The translations under genes and the position numbers were made by a program. The notes beneath the pieces were generated by a model. It saw only the letters and a program-made list of their open reading frames with translations. It searched no databases and was not told where the DNA came from. From NCBI GenBank assembly GCA_034401135.1, contig JAWZSP010000005.1, positions 2,728,001-2,792,000 on the forward strand: 64,000 bases of DNA, given 5' to 3'. The DNA is from Volutella citrinella (Eukaryota > Ascomycota > Sordariomycetes > Hypocreales > Nectriaceae). Shown here one piece after another: positions 47,015-57,938 of this stretch (position 1 is its first letter; every line of letters starts with the position of its first letter).

Positions 47015-49999
47015 ATGGACGGTTCGCAGTACCCCTCCAATGGTATAAACACAACGTCTTCTGGCCCGACGTACCCTTCGCCCACCGCTGTTTCCCCCAA
47101 CCAGCTTCAGACTGGTTCGCCCCTGCCACAGACACTTCCACCTCTGCAACCTCATACCACGGCCATGCAACCGCTCTACGGTAGCAACCCGCACACGCCG
47201 CGGACCCCGGGCACACCCAACACGCCCGGCTCTACGTCCAATCTGCCCAGCTATCAGCAGACGACGCAGCCTGGTGCCCGCCCCGGCCTGTACTCGATGC
47301 CTCAGCAGAGCCAATACCCGCCTCCTCAAGCCTACGGCACTTCCGCTATGATGCCCCAGGCTACTACGGCTGCCGCGCACCCTCAGCCCATCGCGCCCGC
47401 GCCTGTGGCTGGACGAGGCCCTCCGGTGCTTCGCCCAATGCCCCCCGGCGGCATCATGTCCCAGCCTGGTGTCTCTTCTCCCTACGGCCCCAGCTCGCTC
47501 ATGCAGCCCAACTCAGTTCTCCAGGAGGGCGAACAGCCCACCCACGTCGTGGGCTCGCAGGGCCGTCGGGGTATTCTCCCCAGCGCTCCTGGCCGCCCTG
47601 CTGCTCCCGCTGCTGGCACCACGACCAAGAACACGGTCATTCCTGTCAAGGACGCGGATGGAAAGTTCCCTTGCCCCCACTGTACCAAGACTTATCTGCA
47701 CGCGAAGCATTTGAAGCGCCACCTTCTGCGACGTGAGTCGTCACCCAAGCGTCTTAAGACGCGTTGACCGTACTGACACATTTTAGACACCGGCGACCGC
47801 CCCTATATGTGCGTTCTCTGCCGCGATACGTTTTCCCGAAGTGATATCTTGAAGCGTCACTTCCAAAAGTGCTCCATCCGCCGTGGAAACCCCACCGGCG
47901 CGAGCCACTTGTCTCACCCTCAGGCTCATGTTAAGAAGAACGCTCAGGCCCAGAAGGCAGCTGGCCTTGCTCAGGAAGGGGATCTCAACCACCTCAACGG
48001 GCTTAACAACCTCCCTGGTGACAACATGGCTCATCCTTTTGGCATGATCCCCGTCTCTGATGGCATGAACAACATGGCTGCCGACCAGAGCCAGCTTTCG
48101 CGATCAAGCTCGATTGGCCGCCTTGACAATGGCAACCAGCCCGACAGGCGTAACATGCCTGTCATGGGCGCTTCGCAGCCCTACGGTGCTGACCCCAACA
48201 TGAACAACCAGCAGATGCCTGGCTATAGCATGCCCCCGGGCCAGAATGGAATGCCCATGTATGGCGGCTCAAACACAAACCAACAAACTGGCCTTGACTG
48301 GGCTCAGATGTTCCAGGCTGGTGCGCATCAAACCTACCTCGATCAATCTTTCAATCCTAATCTTGGACAGACGCAGATCGGAACCAAAACCGAACCTAAT
48401 GCCGGGCCCGGAACGACAGGCGCCAGTGCCAGCGAATCCTTCACCTCGAATTGGGGGATGCCGTCAAATCTTCAAAATCCATACAATCAACTCTCCGATC
48501 AAATCATTAACTTCTTTTATCCTCCTAACCAGGCCTTTGACCCATCGAGCGCGGGAATGAATCTCTACTTCTCACCCGACAACATCAAAGATTTCCTACA
48601 CAAGTACACCCATTTTAACGTTCATTTTCCTATTCTTCACGTCGCCACATTCAAGATCATGGAATCGTATACAGGTTTGCTTGCAAGTATGTGCTGTATA
48701 GGCGCTTGCTATTCAGACCGAGTCACGTCTTCCAATGTTCGTGAAATGATGGATTTTCTTCGAGTCGCCTTGGAGCGAGATTGCCCCGTCATGTCTGGAC
48801 TTGATCTTCATGACTCGATGACGAGGACTCCATCTAGGGCTGACATTGAAGAACTTCAGGCTGTTTTGCTAATGTGTATTATTTTGGTATGGAATGGTAC
48901 TCCACAGCAACGAGATGGGGCACGCCATATTTACTCATTGATGGCGTCCCGCGCTCGTAAGCCGAACCTGGTTCAACTATCGAATGACATCTCGTTACTG
49001 TCTCCGCTACATCAGCCAGGGCTTGTTCTCGACGATCTCGGCTCCCAAAATTTCGTCTGGGAGACATGGGTCGAACAGGAAAGACGCAATCGACTGATGT
49101 TCGGCATCTATCTGAACGATGTTGCGATGGGGCTGTATTTCAATATGCATCCATCATTCGATGCTTTCGAAATCGGGATACCGCTACCTTCTGATGATGC
49201 TGCTTGGGATGCCGATACTGCTCAGGACTGTGCTGCAGCTCTCGGGCTCAATGGCTCCGATGCTCTCCAGATGAGGAATCCTCATGGGACGCAGAGGGCG
49301 AAGCAACCAGAGATGAATCTGGTGCTGAAAGCTCTCTTGCAGACATCATATCAGATCCGGCCCGGTACCACCAATCTCTACGGCAAATTCATCCTGATAC
49401 ATGCCATCTTGGCCTTGATACGTCGGGCCCAGGTTGATGGCGCAGCGGCTCATATTTCTGGCTTCACTCCGCCACCCACGGGCGATTGGATTACTCAAGC
49501 AGGAAGTTTCAGCCGCGATGCCACTCCCTCGGATAGCACAGCTGTGGTTGTCGACCCTGAAAGCATGAAAGCACTCGTTGCAGCCCTCGACAAGTTTAAG
49601 ATGCATTGGGATAAGGATATGGCGGCGCACTTCCCCCCTGCGCCGCCCGGCTCGAGCAATCCTCGCCGCCACGGGTTCTCGAGAGATGGGATTCATTTTT
49701 ATTGGTTGGCCAAGTACTTGCTTCGGCACACACAGCCTGCCGACCTTCAGATGGCGTCGGACATGCGCTTCATGCAAGTCATGCACGTGTTGAAGGGCGT
49801 CAAGGCTTGGGTGGTGTCGGATGCAGTATCACGAGGAGAAGAGTTAGGATCGGTTGGAGAAGTTGATGAGCACTTTGGTGCTATGGAATTGACGCTGGAG
49901 ATGGCGAAGCTTTTCAAGCCTCTACCAGATGTTGTGGAGGACGCTGGCACTGCGTCTGTGAAAACGGAAATCGACAATGGGGTTGTTGCAGCAACATGA
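47015..49999 (+). CDS. C2H2 zinc-finger transcription factor with fungal-type regulatory domain
   Basis: Exons 47015-47732 and 47787-49999 give 976 residues. The first 210 residues are disordered and rich in Pro, Gln, Ser and Thr. Two zinc fingers follow near 225-275. The first is CPHCTKTYLHAKHLKRH with a second His after four residues. The linker HTGDRPY is a TGEKP type and is built across the intron. The second finger, CVLCRDTFSRSDILKRHFQK followed by Cys, is C2HC rather than C2H2. After an Asn/Met/Gln-rich linker, a helical region from about residue 480 (IINFFYPPNQ, DFLHKYTHFNVHFPILHV) matches the layout of the fungal-specific transcription factor domain. The protein should act in the nucleus. 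I cannot name its orthologue or its targets. The frame is open upstream, but this is the first ATG. Confidence 0.88.
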
Positions 50000-50508
50000 C
50001 ATGACATTGAAAAAGAAAAGAATAGTGGGGGATGGTTGCATTAGGAGGCGTTGCATCATGTTTGTTATTTTCACGAGTCTTTTTTCTTTTTTTCTCTCTG
50101 GCTTCTTGGGTTTTTCCGATTCCGCCAGTCCATGTTCGGGACGGAACTCTACATGCATTCCTGGTCGGTACCATCGGTTTTTGTCCAATGCATTGATTGT
50201 TGAGAATAGACGGGGGTGGAGTTGTCGCTGCATTATTAGACTTTGATCAAGATAGAAAGGGGAGGTCTGCCAACTCATTGGAATTCTGGCTGATCGTCAC
50301 GACTTTATGGCTTGGGCTGGTTAATGATGTTTGCTCTCACTCTACGTGCCACCAAACCCACGTTGCACTCGCCGTGACCTTGAGTGCTCCTGTGTCATGA
50401 CGCCTGCGGATGCAATCAAGTGTATTCCTCCGACTTGGACAATTAATGTATCAGTTGAGCCTCACTACTAGGACGACTCGGCTGTCTGTCTGGACTTATC
50501 ACACTACA
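50000..50508. other. Convergent 3' region of the C2H2 gene and the small-protein gene
   Basis: This is a 509-bp interval between two stop codons on opposite strands, with T-rich runs near 50080-50095. I see no coding frame. Confidence 0.55.
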
Positions 50509-50803
50509 TTACTTGGCCACCCCGGAATCCTCCTTGTCAACCGCAGTGAGTTTTGGGGTATACTTGTCCAACTGGGCCTTGTCCTCCTCCGTGGGGATGT
50601 AGCCAAACTTCTCCTCTGCCCGGTCCGACAAGTACAGACCCGCACCTCCCCAGGCGATGATGGCCAATCCCACACCAGCCCGAGCCTTGGCGGGCAAGTT
50701 TCGAAAGGCTCTGCAACGAACGAATTGTAAGCGTGACCAGCGTGCAGAAGGGGCGCGGCGCAAGGCGAAACGCATAAAGCCAGCGAGCGACTTACTTCAA
50801 CAT
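50509..50803 (-). CDS. Small single-pass membrane protein, possibly mitochondrial
   Basis: Two exons, 50803-50796 (8 nt) and 50710-50509 in transcription order, give 69 residues. The N-terminus is MLKAFRNLPAKARAG, basic and amphipathic. A hydrophobic segment, VGLAIIAWGGAGLYL, spans about residues 16-30. The rest is hydrophilic: SDRAEEKFGYIPTEEDK and a Lys-rich tail. This layout is typical of tiny inner-membrane proteins of respiratory complexes or their assembly factors, but I do not recognise the family and assign no function. The 85-nt intron has a good donor (GTAAGT) and acceptor (GTTGCAG). Without splicing, the ATG would be followed by Leu-Lys-stop. An alternative start inside the intron frame would give a longer arginine-rich leader but no ATG. 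It is divergent from the F-box gene by 462 bp. Confidence 0.72.
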
Positions 50804-51265
50804 GATGTGCGGCTGAACTCTGGAAAGGCAAAGGCCACACGGTCACATGACCCGCTGTGCCAGCCAGTAGATGTCAGGATGGGAGAAATGCCCGAGCGCG
50901 TGATGACGGCGTTGCGGAAAGATGAGAAATTGGCCGCTTCGGACGAGGCGAGTTCGGGTTGTTGTTTATGGGGGATGGCCTACTAGGCAAGGCAAGAAGA
51001 GGCAATCGTAATTTGGCCGTTGGCAAAGTAATTGATACAGAAGAAAGAGCATGGAGAGACTCCATCGGTCACGTCACGGGCGAGGAAATTATTTGCCTGG
51101 CGCTGGTAGACACACGGAGGTGTGGAGATATCAGATGTGGGGATTGCCAAACGGGCTCTTCCCTCCAGACTCAACTCATCAAGCTCTCCAGCAAAGCGAA
51201 CGCGACCATCACGACGGAGCATGACCGGCTTATGAGCCCGCGGCTCACTGTATGGTATTACGGGG
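50804..51265. promoter_or_regulatory. Divergent promoter region, small-protein gene and F-box gene
   Basis: These 462 bp lie between two start codons on opposite strands and should hold both promoters. I see no specific element. Confidence 0.5.
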
Positions 51266-52519
51266 ATGGCTAGAATCGCTCAATCACCCGGTCAGCCGGG
51301 GCCGGTCGCGGCCGTGGAGCTTCTGCCTCGGGAACTCATGGTGGTCATTGCTGAGGACCTGAGCCTAACCGACTTCCAGAATCTCAGACTCTCATCACGC
51401 ATACTGGCGGCAGCCGTACGGCCCCTCCTGGCGCTCCCAGAGTTCATCGGCCTGCCGTGGAGGGGGGACGCGCAGCGGCTGGCCGAGCTCTCCCAGGTGG
51501 CTGACTGCGCGCTCCGGATCCGCGCCCTCACTCTCAACATGGCCCGCATCGACGACGAGGAGATCATGTTGTCATACTTGGACCCAGACCCGAGCAGCCC
51601 CGACGACTTTGAGTTGGTCAAGGCCCGGGACGCCCACTTCATCTCAAAGGCGTTTGGGAGGGATGCGCCTCCGCTGCCGCTCGACCTAGTGGTGCCCGCT
51701 CTCATGCGGCTGCCCAATCTGGACTCGTTGTGTCTGACATGGACGCAGTGCCCGTGGGCTCGTCAGGGTGCCACAGTCTTCTTTGACGAGGAGAGCTCGA
51801 TAGAGATGGCGGGGAGGGAGATCCAGATGGTCCAGCAGACGGTGTTTGACGTGCTGCAGACGACCAACGTGTCGCTGAAACGCCTCACCCTCGAGCCCTT
51901 GGTCCATCAGAGGTTGAGCCTGCCCTCCACCATGGACCCCCAGGCGCGACGGCTCTTTGGAGACATCACCCAGCTGAACCTCACGCTCGACTACACCGAG
52001 GAGGCGTTCCAGATGGACAAGCTGGACTACTTCCTCTTGCTCATGCCGCAGGTTCGCCAGCTTCGAATCCACGTCCCGTCGTCTGAGTGGACCCTCTCGG
52101 ACGCAAACTTCCTCCCCAGCGCCTTCTTTGTCAACCTCGAGAGCCTGGAACTCTCTGGGATCCATCTGCGGATAGAGAGCCTGGCGTCGTTGCTGGCCAG
52201 GCACGCCGCCACGCTACGGCGCTTGAAGCTGCGGATAATGAAGGCCATCTCGCCAGCACATGACCCGTCATACCTGGATTGGGACACCATGTTCGTCTTC
52301 ATGCACAAGAAGTTGCGTAACCTGGAATCGATCAGCATTTCAAAGGTTTTTAGACAGTACGACGGAGGTAGCCTGGTGTTTTACTCCCTGGATGACGAGG
52401 ACCCGCCCGTCGGAGCGCCGTGGGCCACGGAGAGCAGGAAGGTCGAGCAGTACGTCTTGGAGGGAGGCGAGTATCCCTTTCTCGATTGGCAGCAGGCGCA
52501 TGACGCTGCATCGGCCTAG
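51266..52519 (+). CDS. F-box domain protein
   Basis: This is a single exon of 417 residues from an ATG. Residues about 18-60 read ELLPRELMVVIAEDLSLTDF and then QNLRLSSRILAAAVRPLL, the pattern of an F-box (Leu-Pro start, helical, a conserved Leu-Arg-x-x-Ser/Cys motif). The remainder has repeated Leu-rich segments such as LRIRALTLNMARI, LKRLTLEPLVHQRL, VRQLRIHVPSSEW and LESLELSGIHLRI. They resemble irregular leucine-rich repeats used as a substrate-binding surface. By family it would be the substrate receptor of an SCF (Skp1-Cul1-F-box) ubiquitin ligase. The substrate is unknown. Sordariomycetes carry many fast-evolving F-box genes of this kind, so a clear orthologue may not exist. Confidence 0.75.
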   Translation: MARIAQSPGQPGPVAAVELLPRELMVVIAEDLSLTDFQNLRLSSRILAAAVRPLLALPEFIGLPWRGDAQRLAELSQVADCALRIRALTLNMARIDDEEIMLSYLDPDPSSPDDFELVKARDAHFISKAFGRDAPPLPLDLVVPALMRLPNLDSLCLTWTQCPWARQGATVFFDEESSIEMAGREIQMVQQTVFDVLQTTNVSLKRLTLEPLVHQRLSLPSTMDPQARRLFGDITQLNLTLDYTEEAFQMDKLDYFLLLMPQVRQLRIHVPSSEWTLSDANFLPSAFFVNLESLELSGIHLRIESLASLLARHAATLRRLKLRIMKAISPAHDPSYLDWDTMFVFMHKKLRNLESISISKVFRQYDGGSLVFYSLDDEDPPVGAPWATESRKVEQYVLEGGEYPFLDWQQAHDAASA

Positions 52520-55500
52520 CAGGCCACCACCAGGCTCGAACTGGGCGGTTTGCATCCCCCGCGCGCCGGTGTCAACGAAACCTTCCGTATAGGAGAGGGG
52601 CTCGCTATCGGTGCCGATAGCCGATAACCGGCTACAACCGTTGAAAGAACTCAAGGAGGCGCTATGTCTGTCTCTTACGAGCCATGTCGCAATTCGCAAC
52701 AATGCGGCACCGTGATGTGCGGCTAAAAGCCAACGACACCACAGCCTCGGTTGCGGGACCACAATTGACATGGAGGAGACTGTGCCTACTATAGTAAATG
52801 GCTTGCCTTCATTGGCGAGTCGGCTGGATGTAACCAGCACTATTGAGAGCCAACGCCAGGCTTTAATAGCCAGTGGTGGGCCGCTTACGGACGTACTACG
52901 ATGTATGTACATGCGACGAAACCTGACAAGCTTGATAGCGGGTATGCCTTCCGGCGCCACTATGTCGCACATCGCGGGTCGTGTTGGGAGGAGATCAGAT
53001 CATGGATACCTGTGTGGCTGACCAGGATTGCGACTTGAGAGAAGTCGAGGATAGCAAGGGCGAGGTTGAGCAACTGAGCAGCGACCAGCACCGGGAACCC
53101 GCGAATGGGGGCGGCCGCGGCAAGCAGCAGGGCAAATCAAGGCATCCGGTAGGGCCACCGAGACAGGGAAAATGGGGCTTCAACAGCTATGGAGTGCAGC
53201 AAAATTGGAAGCCGTGATGCGTGGCGCCGGAGGCCCAGCTCTGTGGCGACGAATGAGCAATGGTGCGCGGCCTGGGGGACGGAGGGAGCCCGGGAAGCGG
53301 GAACGGGATGATTAAATCTCTGGGAACCCCGACTGGAACGGAGCAGCGATGGGAATGCTGGACTGGAATCGGAATGGAGCACGAGAGCGGAGACGGCTGC
53401 AGGCGAGATTGCTGTTATGTACGAGGGCAATGTGTGCAAACTGCAGATGGATCGGGCCATGTGGATGCCATTTACTGAAAACCGATGAACTGAATAACAA
53501 TCGTACCCATGAGCTGGACAGTGGACACCGAGAAGTGAACGATTGGAGAGGCAGAGGCAGCGGTGGAGAGTCGAGGGTCCTGCAGCAAACTGGGGCTGTG
53601 GCCGAGGCCGTTGGGGTGAGAGCGATTGCAATGTGCAAGCCACCTGCGTGACCTTTTTGAAACTTGCTTGCAGGAGATGGAGATTGAACTACTGGCAGGC
53701 ATCGCCAGACCAAGGGCAAGGGCAAGCCACGTAGTATTACTTCATCTCGCGGTGATGTTGCTGCCACCCATTTCCCTTGTGGACTTCTAGACAAAGGGAG
53801 CTGAGACATTGCGGGAGGCGCAGGAGAGACATGAATCTGTTCGTTTATATACTGCGTACTACTCCGTACGTCGCTCCCTTGCAGATGGACGACCTGCAGA
53901 TGGACGACGCCGGCCAAGGATCAAGATATCTGCGCTGCCCGCCCTTTTGTGCAGATGTGGCGTTTGCTGGCCGGCCCGTATTCTCGGGGTGGCTTCAGAC
54001 ACCTCGGGAGGGACGCCTTGTGTGGTTGGCTGCCTGCTCGGTCAATGGCGCAGCTGGATGGCCAATTTTCCCATGCTGTGCCGTCGAGCTGCTTTTGTTT
54101 ATTGATTAGTCTAGGTTCCCTGTTGGACGGCCCACGCCCGTTGAGAGATGGGGCCACGGAGAATCGCGGTGTGCGGTTGCGGGCCGCAATATACCGGCCA
54201 GCGTCCCAAATGTCCGAGTGCTGTGTGCTGCTGGTGCCGCGTGCATGCAACTGCTAATTAACATCATCGTAACTCCGTACTAGTGTTGGAGTGTTCGTGC
54301 TCTCGGCCTGCGCGGCCGCATGGCGCAGGGCTGCTGCTAATTTCATCCCGTGCCATGGCTGCGGTGAGTTGGATGTGGATGTCTCGCTCTGAGATGGCGA
54401 TGTGATGCTCGCCGGTGGGCAACATTTCTATCCCCCGGTGGAGAAGGAGCGGTGCACGTGCAGTAGTTTGATTATAGCAAAACGCTGTCATGTTTGTCCT
54501 AATTAGAAACTGTTCCTCGGAGCGGGCGTCATCCCTGTTGCGCTGCGGCGCTGTTAGGGCCGAGGCGCGTGTCTTGGAGTCTTGGAGTCTTGAGGCGCAA
54601 GAAGCCACAGATGCCTTCATTCCTCTTCGATGCGAGGGGGGCTCGGAATGCTGGGAGGGGGGAGTGCCGTTTATTTTTATCTGGGCAGACTAGATGAAGT
54701 GATGAAACTGGGGAGACGGGATGGATTGGATGGATTGCAGCACTCTTTCCTAGAGGATCGGCGGCCTCTTCGCAGGGTGAGGCGAGGCGAGGCGAGGTAG
54801 GACTGTGAATGAAGAAGTGAACGTGACCATTACATTTTTAGCTACATTTTCATCCAGTGGTGGTTCATTGGGCTCGGAATAAACGCGTGGTGTTCCTTGA
54901 GGAATCGTGATGCCCAAATTAGTAACTACGGAGCACAAGGAGCAACAAGCACGCCAAGAGAATGATGTTCTAATGTCAACTTGAATGCTTGTTCACTATT
55001 ATCTCCTTGTTTTGCACCGCATCGCCACATGTCCATCTGCCAAAGAAGGGGGCTTTTTTGGTGGTGAGCTGGGATCACAATAATAATAATTAATTCCACA
55101 GTACAGTAGCTCATCTCATCTCGAGCCGCATTAGGATGTGGGCTGCGTGAGTGAGCGAGGCGGTTGAAGGATCTTGGCGCATGCGAGTGCTGGGGTTTCC
55201 CATGGACCGGGGGGCCCCTTATTCCGATTTCTCCAACGCCTAGGTACCCACGTAGGCGGTAGCTGGAGATTGCCTGCTTACCTATTACGGAGAGTAACAG
55301 TACCTTAAGGTAAGTATCATGGAAGCCTGCCACCGGCTCTTGAAGCCAGTCTCGAGAAGTGAATTGGCAATAGGCAATGGTGGCCTTTGATCGACGTGCA
55401 CCATAGAATCCTAGACCCTGATCGTCATCGTCTAGGCGGCCGGCTCCTCAAGCAAACGAAGGCGGGGGCTTGGGAGTTGGGGGGCGTGTACTACGCAGGC

Positions 55501-57938
55501 GGAGAGGCGCTGGGAGCACCAGGAGCCCCCTGCGCCGGGCTGTCAACGTTGTGATGGTGCCGTCTCAAGGATGGATCCTGCAACCTCCCATGAAGGAGCC
55601 TCACAATCTGCCGTGCAGCAAAAGCTCAATTTTTGTCACCTCTTGTCAGTGATGAGTTACATCAAGCTTTGTGTGTGTTGCCATGATGTTTGCCATCTGA
55701 TGATTCTGGTGAGTGGTGTGTCTTGGCTGATGACCCGACCCCGGTTGACGGAGCCGCACCGCCTCTCGACCTTGACGTTGCGGGTACTAATTATTGGCTT
55801 TGCTCCAACTCAAAAATGGCCGGCCTCGTACATGCCCACCTCTTTGCCTCCCTTGAAACCACTACCACTGGCGTGGCTGCTGCTGGAATGTAAAGAAGCG
55901 ATAATCTACTACTTAATTAGTATACGTCTGTCTAGACAGGTATGGAATCCCTCGTGGAACGGGAGTCTAATGACCAACGCCCCGGGCACACCGGTTGTGT
56001 CTGCGTCCAACTACACGTTTTCCAACGCACGACCAGTTCCGTCCTCGACACGCGGCAGAGTTCTGCACCGTTTCCGCTGGCCGGGACGGGTCATGGCTGG
56101 GTGCTGACGCCGCCAATATTTGATGGCCCAGCCGGATGGAATCGCTCACAACCCCCACAAGAGCTTGAACGAGATGGTCACGGCGCACCCCTGCACCAGA
56201 AATGACAGAATCGTGGCGGTGCCGTGAACTGGGTTTGCGATGCCGATACGAGCTACTGTACGTATAGCGCCCGTAAATCAGCCGTCTACGTAGTGACAAT
56301 AATTACTGGGGTTCCTATTGCAAATACTCCCGCAAGGCTACTGCACCGCATGCAGGTGCGTGGCGATTCACTCTGCCAGCTTGGCGTCGACGCTTGGCTT
56401 GGTACCTTGCCATGGGCTTGACGACGGGAGGTTCTCCGAGCTACTAATACCCGTAAGCGGCATCTGGTGTGGAAGATTGGGAGCCAGTGCGCAGGTGGTG
56501 AGCGAGCGGGGCATGCACTGACATTAAACGGCGCGCACTCTCGTTTGCTGCAGTCATCCTGCACCAATACTGGATGAATTGTGTGCCCAGTGGCACAGCA
56601 CGGTTGCCTTTGATGTGCCACCAACCTTTCGGTCAGTGCCTACCGAGTAGGCTGGCCTAATTCCCATCGCTCTATCCTTCATCTGGAGAACCAAGCGCTG
56701 AAGTTTTTTTTCTTCGTCCCTTCCACGGAATCAATTCCCCAAGAGGCACCAGGCGAGTCAGGTTCCTTCGGGCCCAGCGGCTTCGTTCTGTTTCGCCCGA
56801 GTTGGGTGGGCCATCGGAAGAAGGGAGAGGGGGGGGGTGTGGGCGAAGCGCGTGGTAGGCGTACACGGCATGGAAGTCAGAGTTTAGCCCTGGAATATAC
56901 TCTAACGACCCTGATCCCACAATGACGAATCGACGATGACTTTGGCCCTCAGCGGCTCAGCCCTCGGGAGACATTCGCTGGTGGTGGCTCGCAGCTTGCG
57001 TCAACAGCGGAAGATGGTCTTGATGGTGTATGAAAGAATAGCCCGAGTGAGACTGCAGCATGCTGATAATCCACCGGCCCACCGTCACGAAACGAATGGG
57101 ATGGCGACCTTGGTCTCGCGGTGCTGCCTCCATTCCAGGGCTGCATGGGGTGGGTATGCTCACGTCCACGCTCCACGCCTCGCACGCCAACCCCACAGCA
57201 TGCGTACGGGCCCGGCAAGGCTACTGACGCACCTGTCGATGCTACCATCGGCCGTCCCTGATAGGTGGATGGGGGGTTGGCAGGATCTCTTGGAGCGCGC
57301 TGCGCAACGCAGCAATTCCAGGGTTGCGCGAGCGCGACAGCAGATTTCTTGAGTTGCACTCCGTAATTAGCAGTACTACAATATTTGCTCTTGATACGAA
57401 TGTACCGAGCGGTCTGATCCCCAGGAGAAAAGTAACCCTGAGCTCCATCGCTGCGGACGAACCCTCGCGCGAAGCGGCCGAGACTGAGACGAGTGTTCCT
57501 GCTGCGAATTGGACGTCCTCGCCGGAGCGCTCCTCCGGATTCTGATCCTGTCTGGGGAGTAATTATTAGAGACCGGAGCCCCAGATGCAACGTGTGCAAA
57601 TTGATGATTGTTTTGTCTTTCCGTCGCCAGATGTTGGGATAGCAGTTGGGCGCCTTCTCTCAGTCAAACCTCGTTGTTTTCTCCTCCCTCTCATCGCCGC
57701 CCCAAGTCACTTGTCGCCTGCAGCAGAGGGCCGTTGGCTTATTTTATTTCCTTTTGTCGTCCCCTTTGTTGCCCGGTTCCTTGATGCGGGAAGAAGCAAA
57801 GAGAGGAACTGCACCCCGCTAGACGACGCCGACGGTTATCCCGTCCACCGAGTCCTCGACGCACTTTGCATGGCTGCTGCGACCAAGACCGAGAAAACAC
57901 CAGTGCATTTCTCCGTTGCACCCCACTCACCATAAGCC
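52520..57938. other. 5.4-kb gene-free interval
   Basis: I found no recognisable domain or exon chain. Frames up to 216 residues (minus, 56949-57599) look like random GC-rich translation. The interval holds two ACTCCGTAC motifs (53861 and 54272) and one ACTCCGTA (57358), GGCGA-type tandem triplets near 54780 and a 15-bp direct repeat with unit TGCAGATGGACGACC from about 53880. The segment 57600-57938 is C/T-rich and could be the leader of the next candidate gene. Confidence 0.45.

Noticed and set aside
10771..52519. Secondary-metabolite gene cluster around the two transcription factors
   Set aside because: No polyketide synthase, NRPS, terpene cyclase, P450 or transporter gene is present. The neighbours are housekeeping genes.
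56949..57599. 216-residue minus-strand frame
   Set aside because: Composition looks random (Arg, Gly, Pro, Ser), with no motif and no conserved segment that I recognise.
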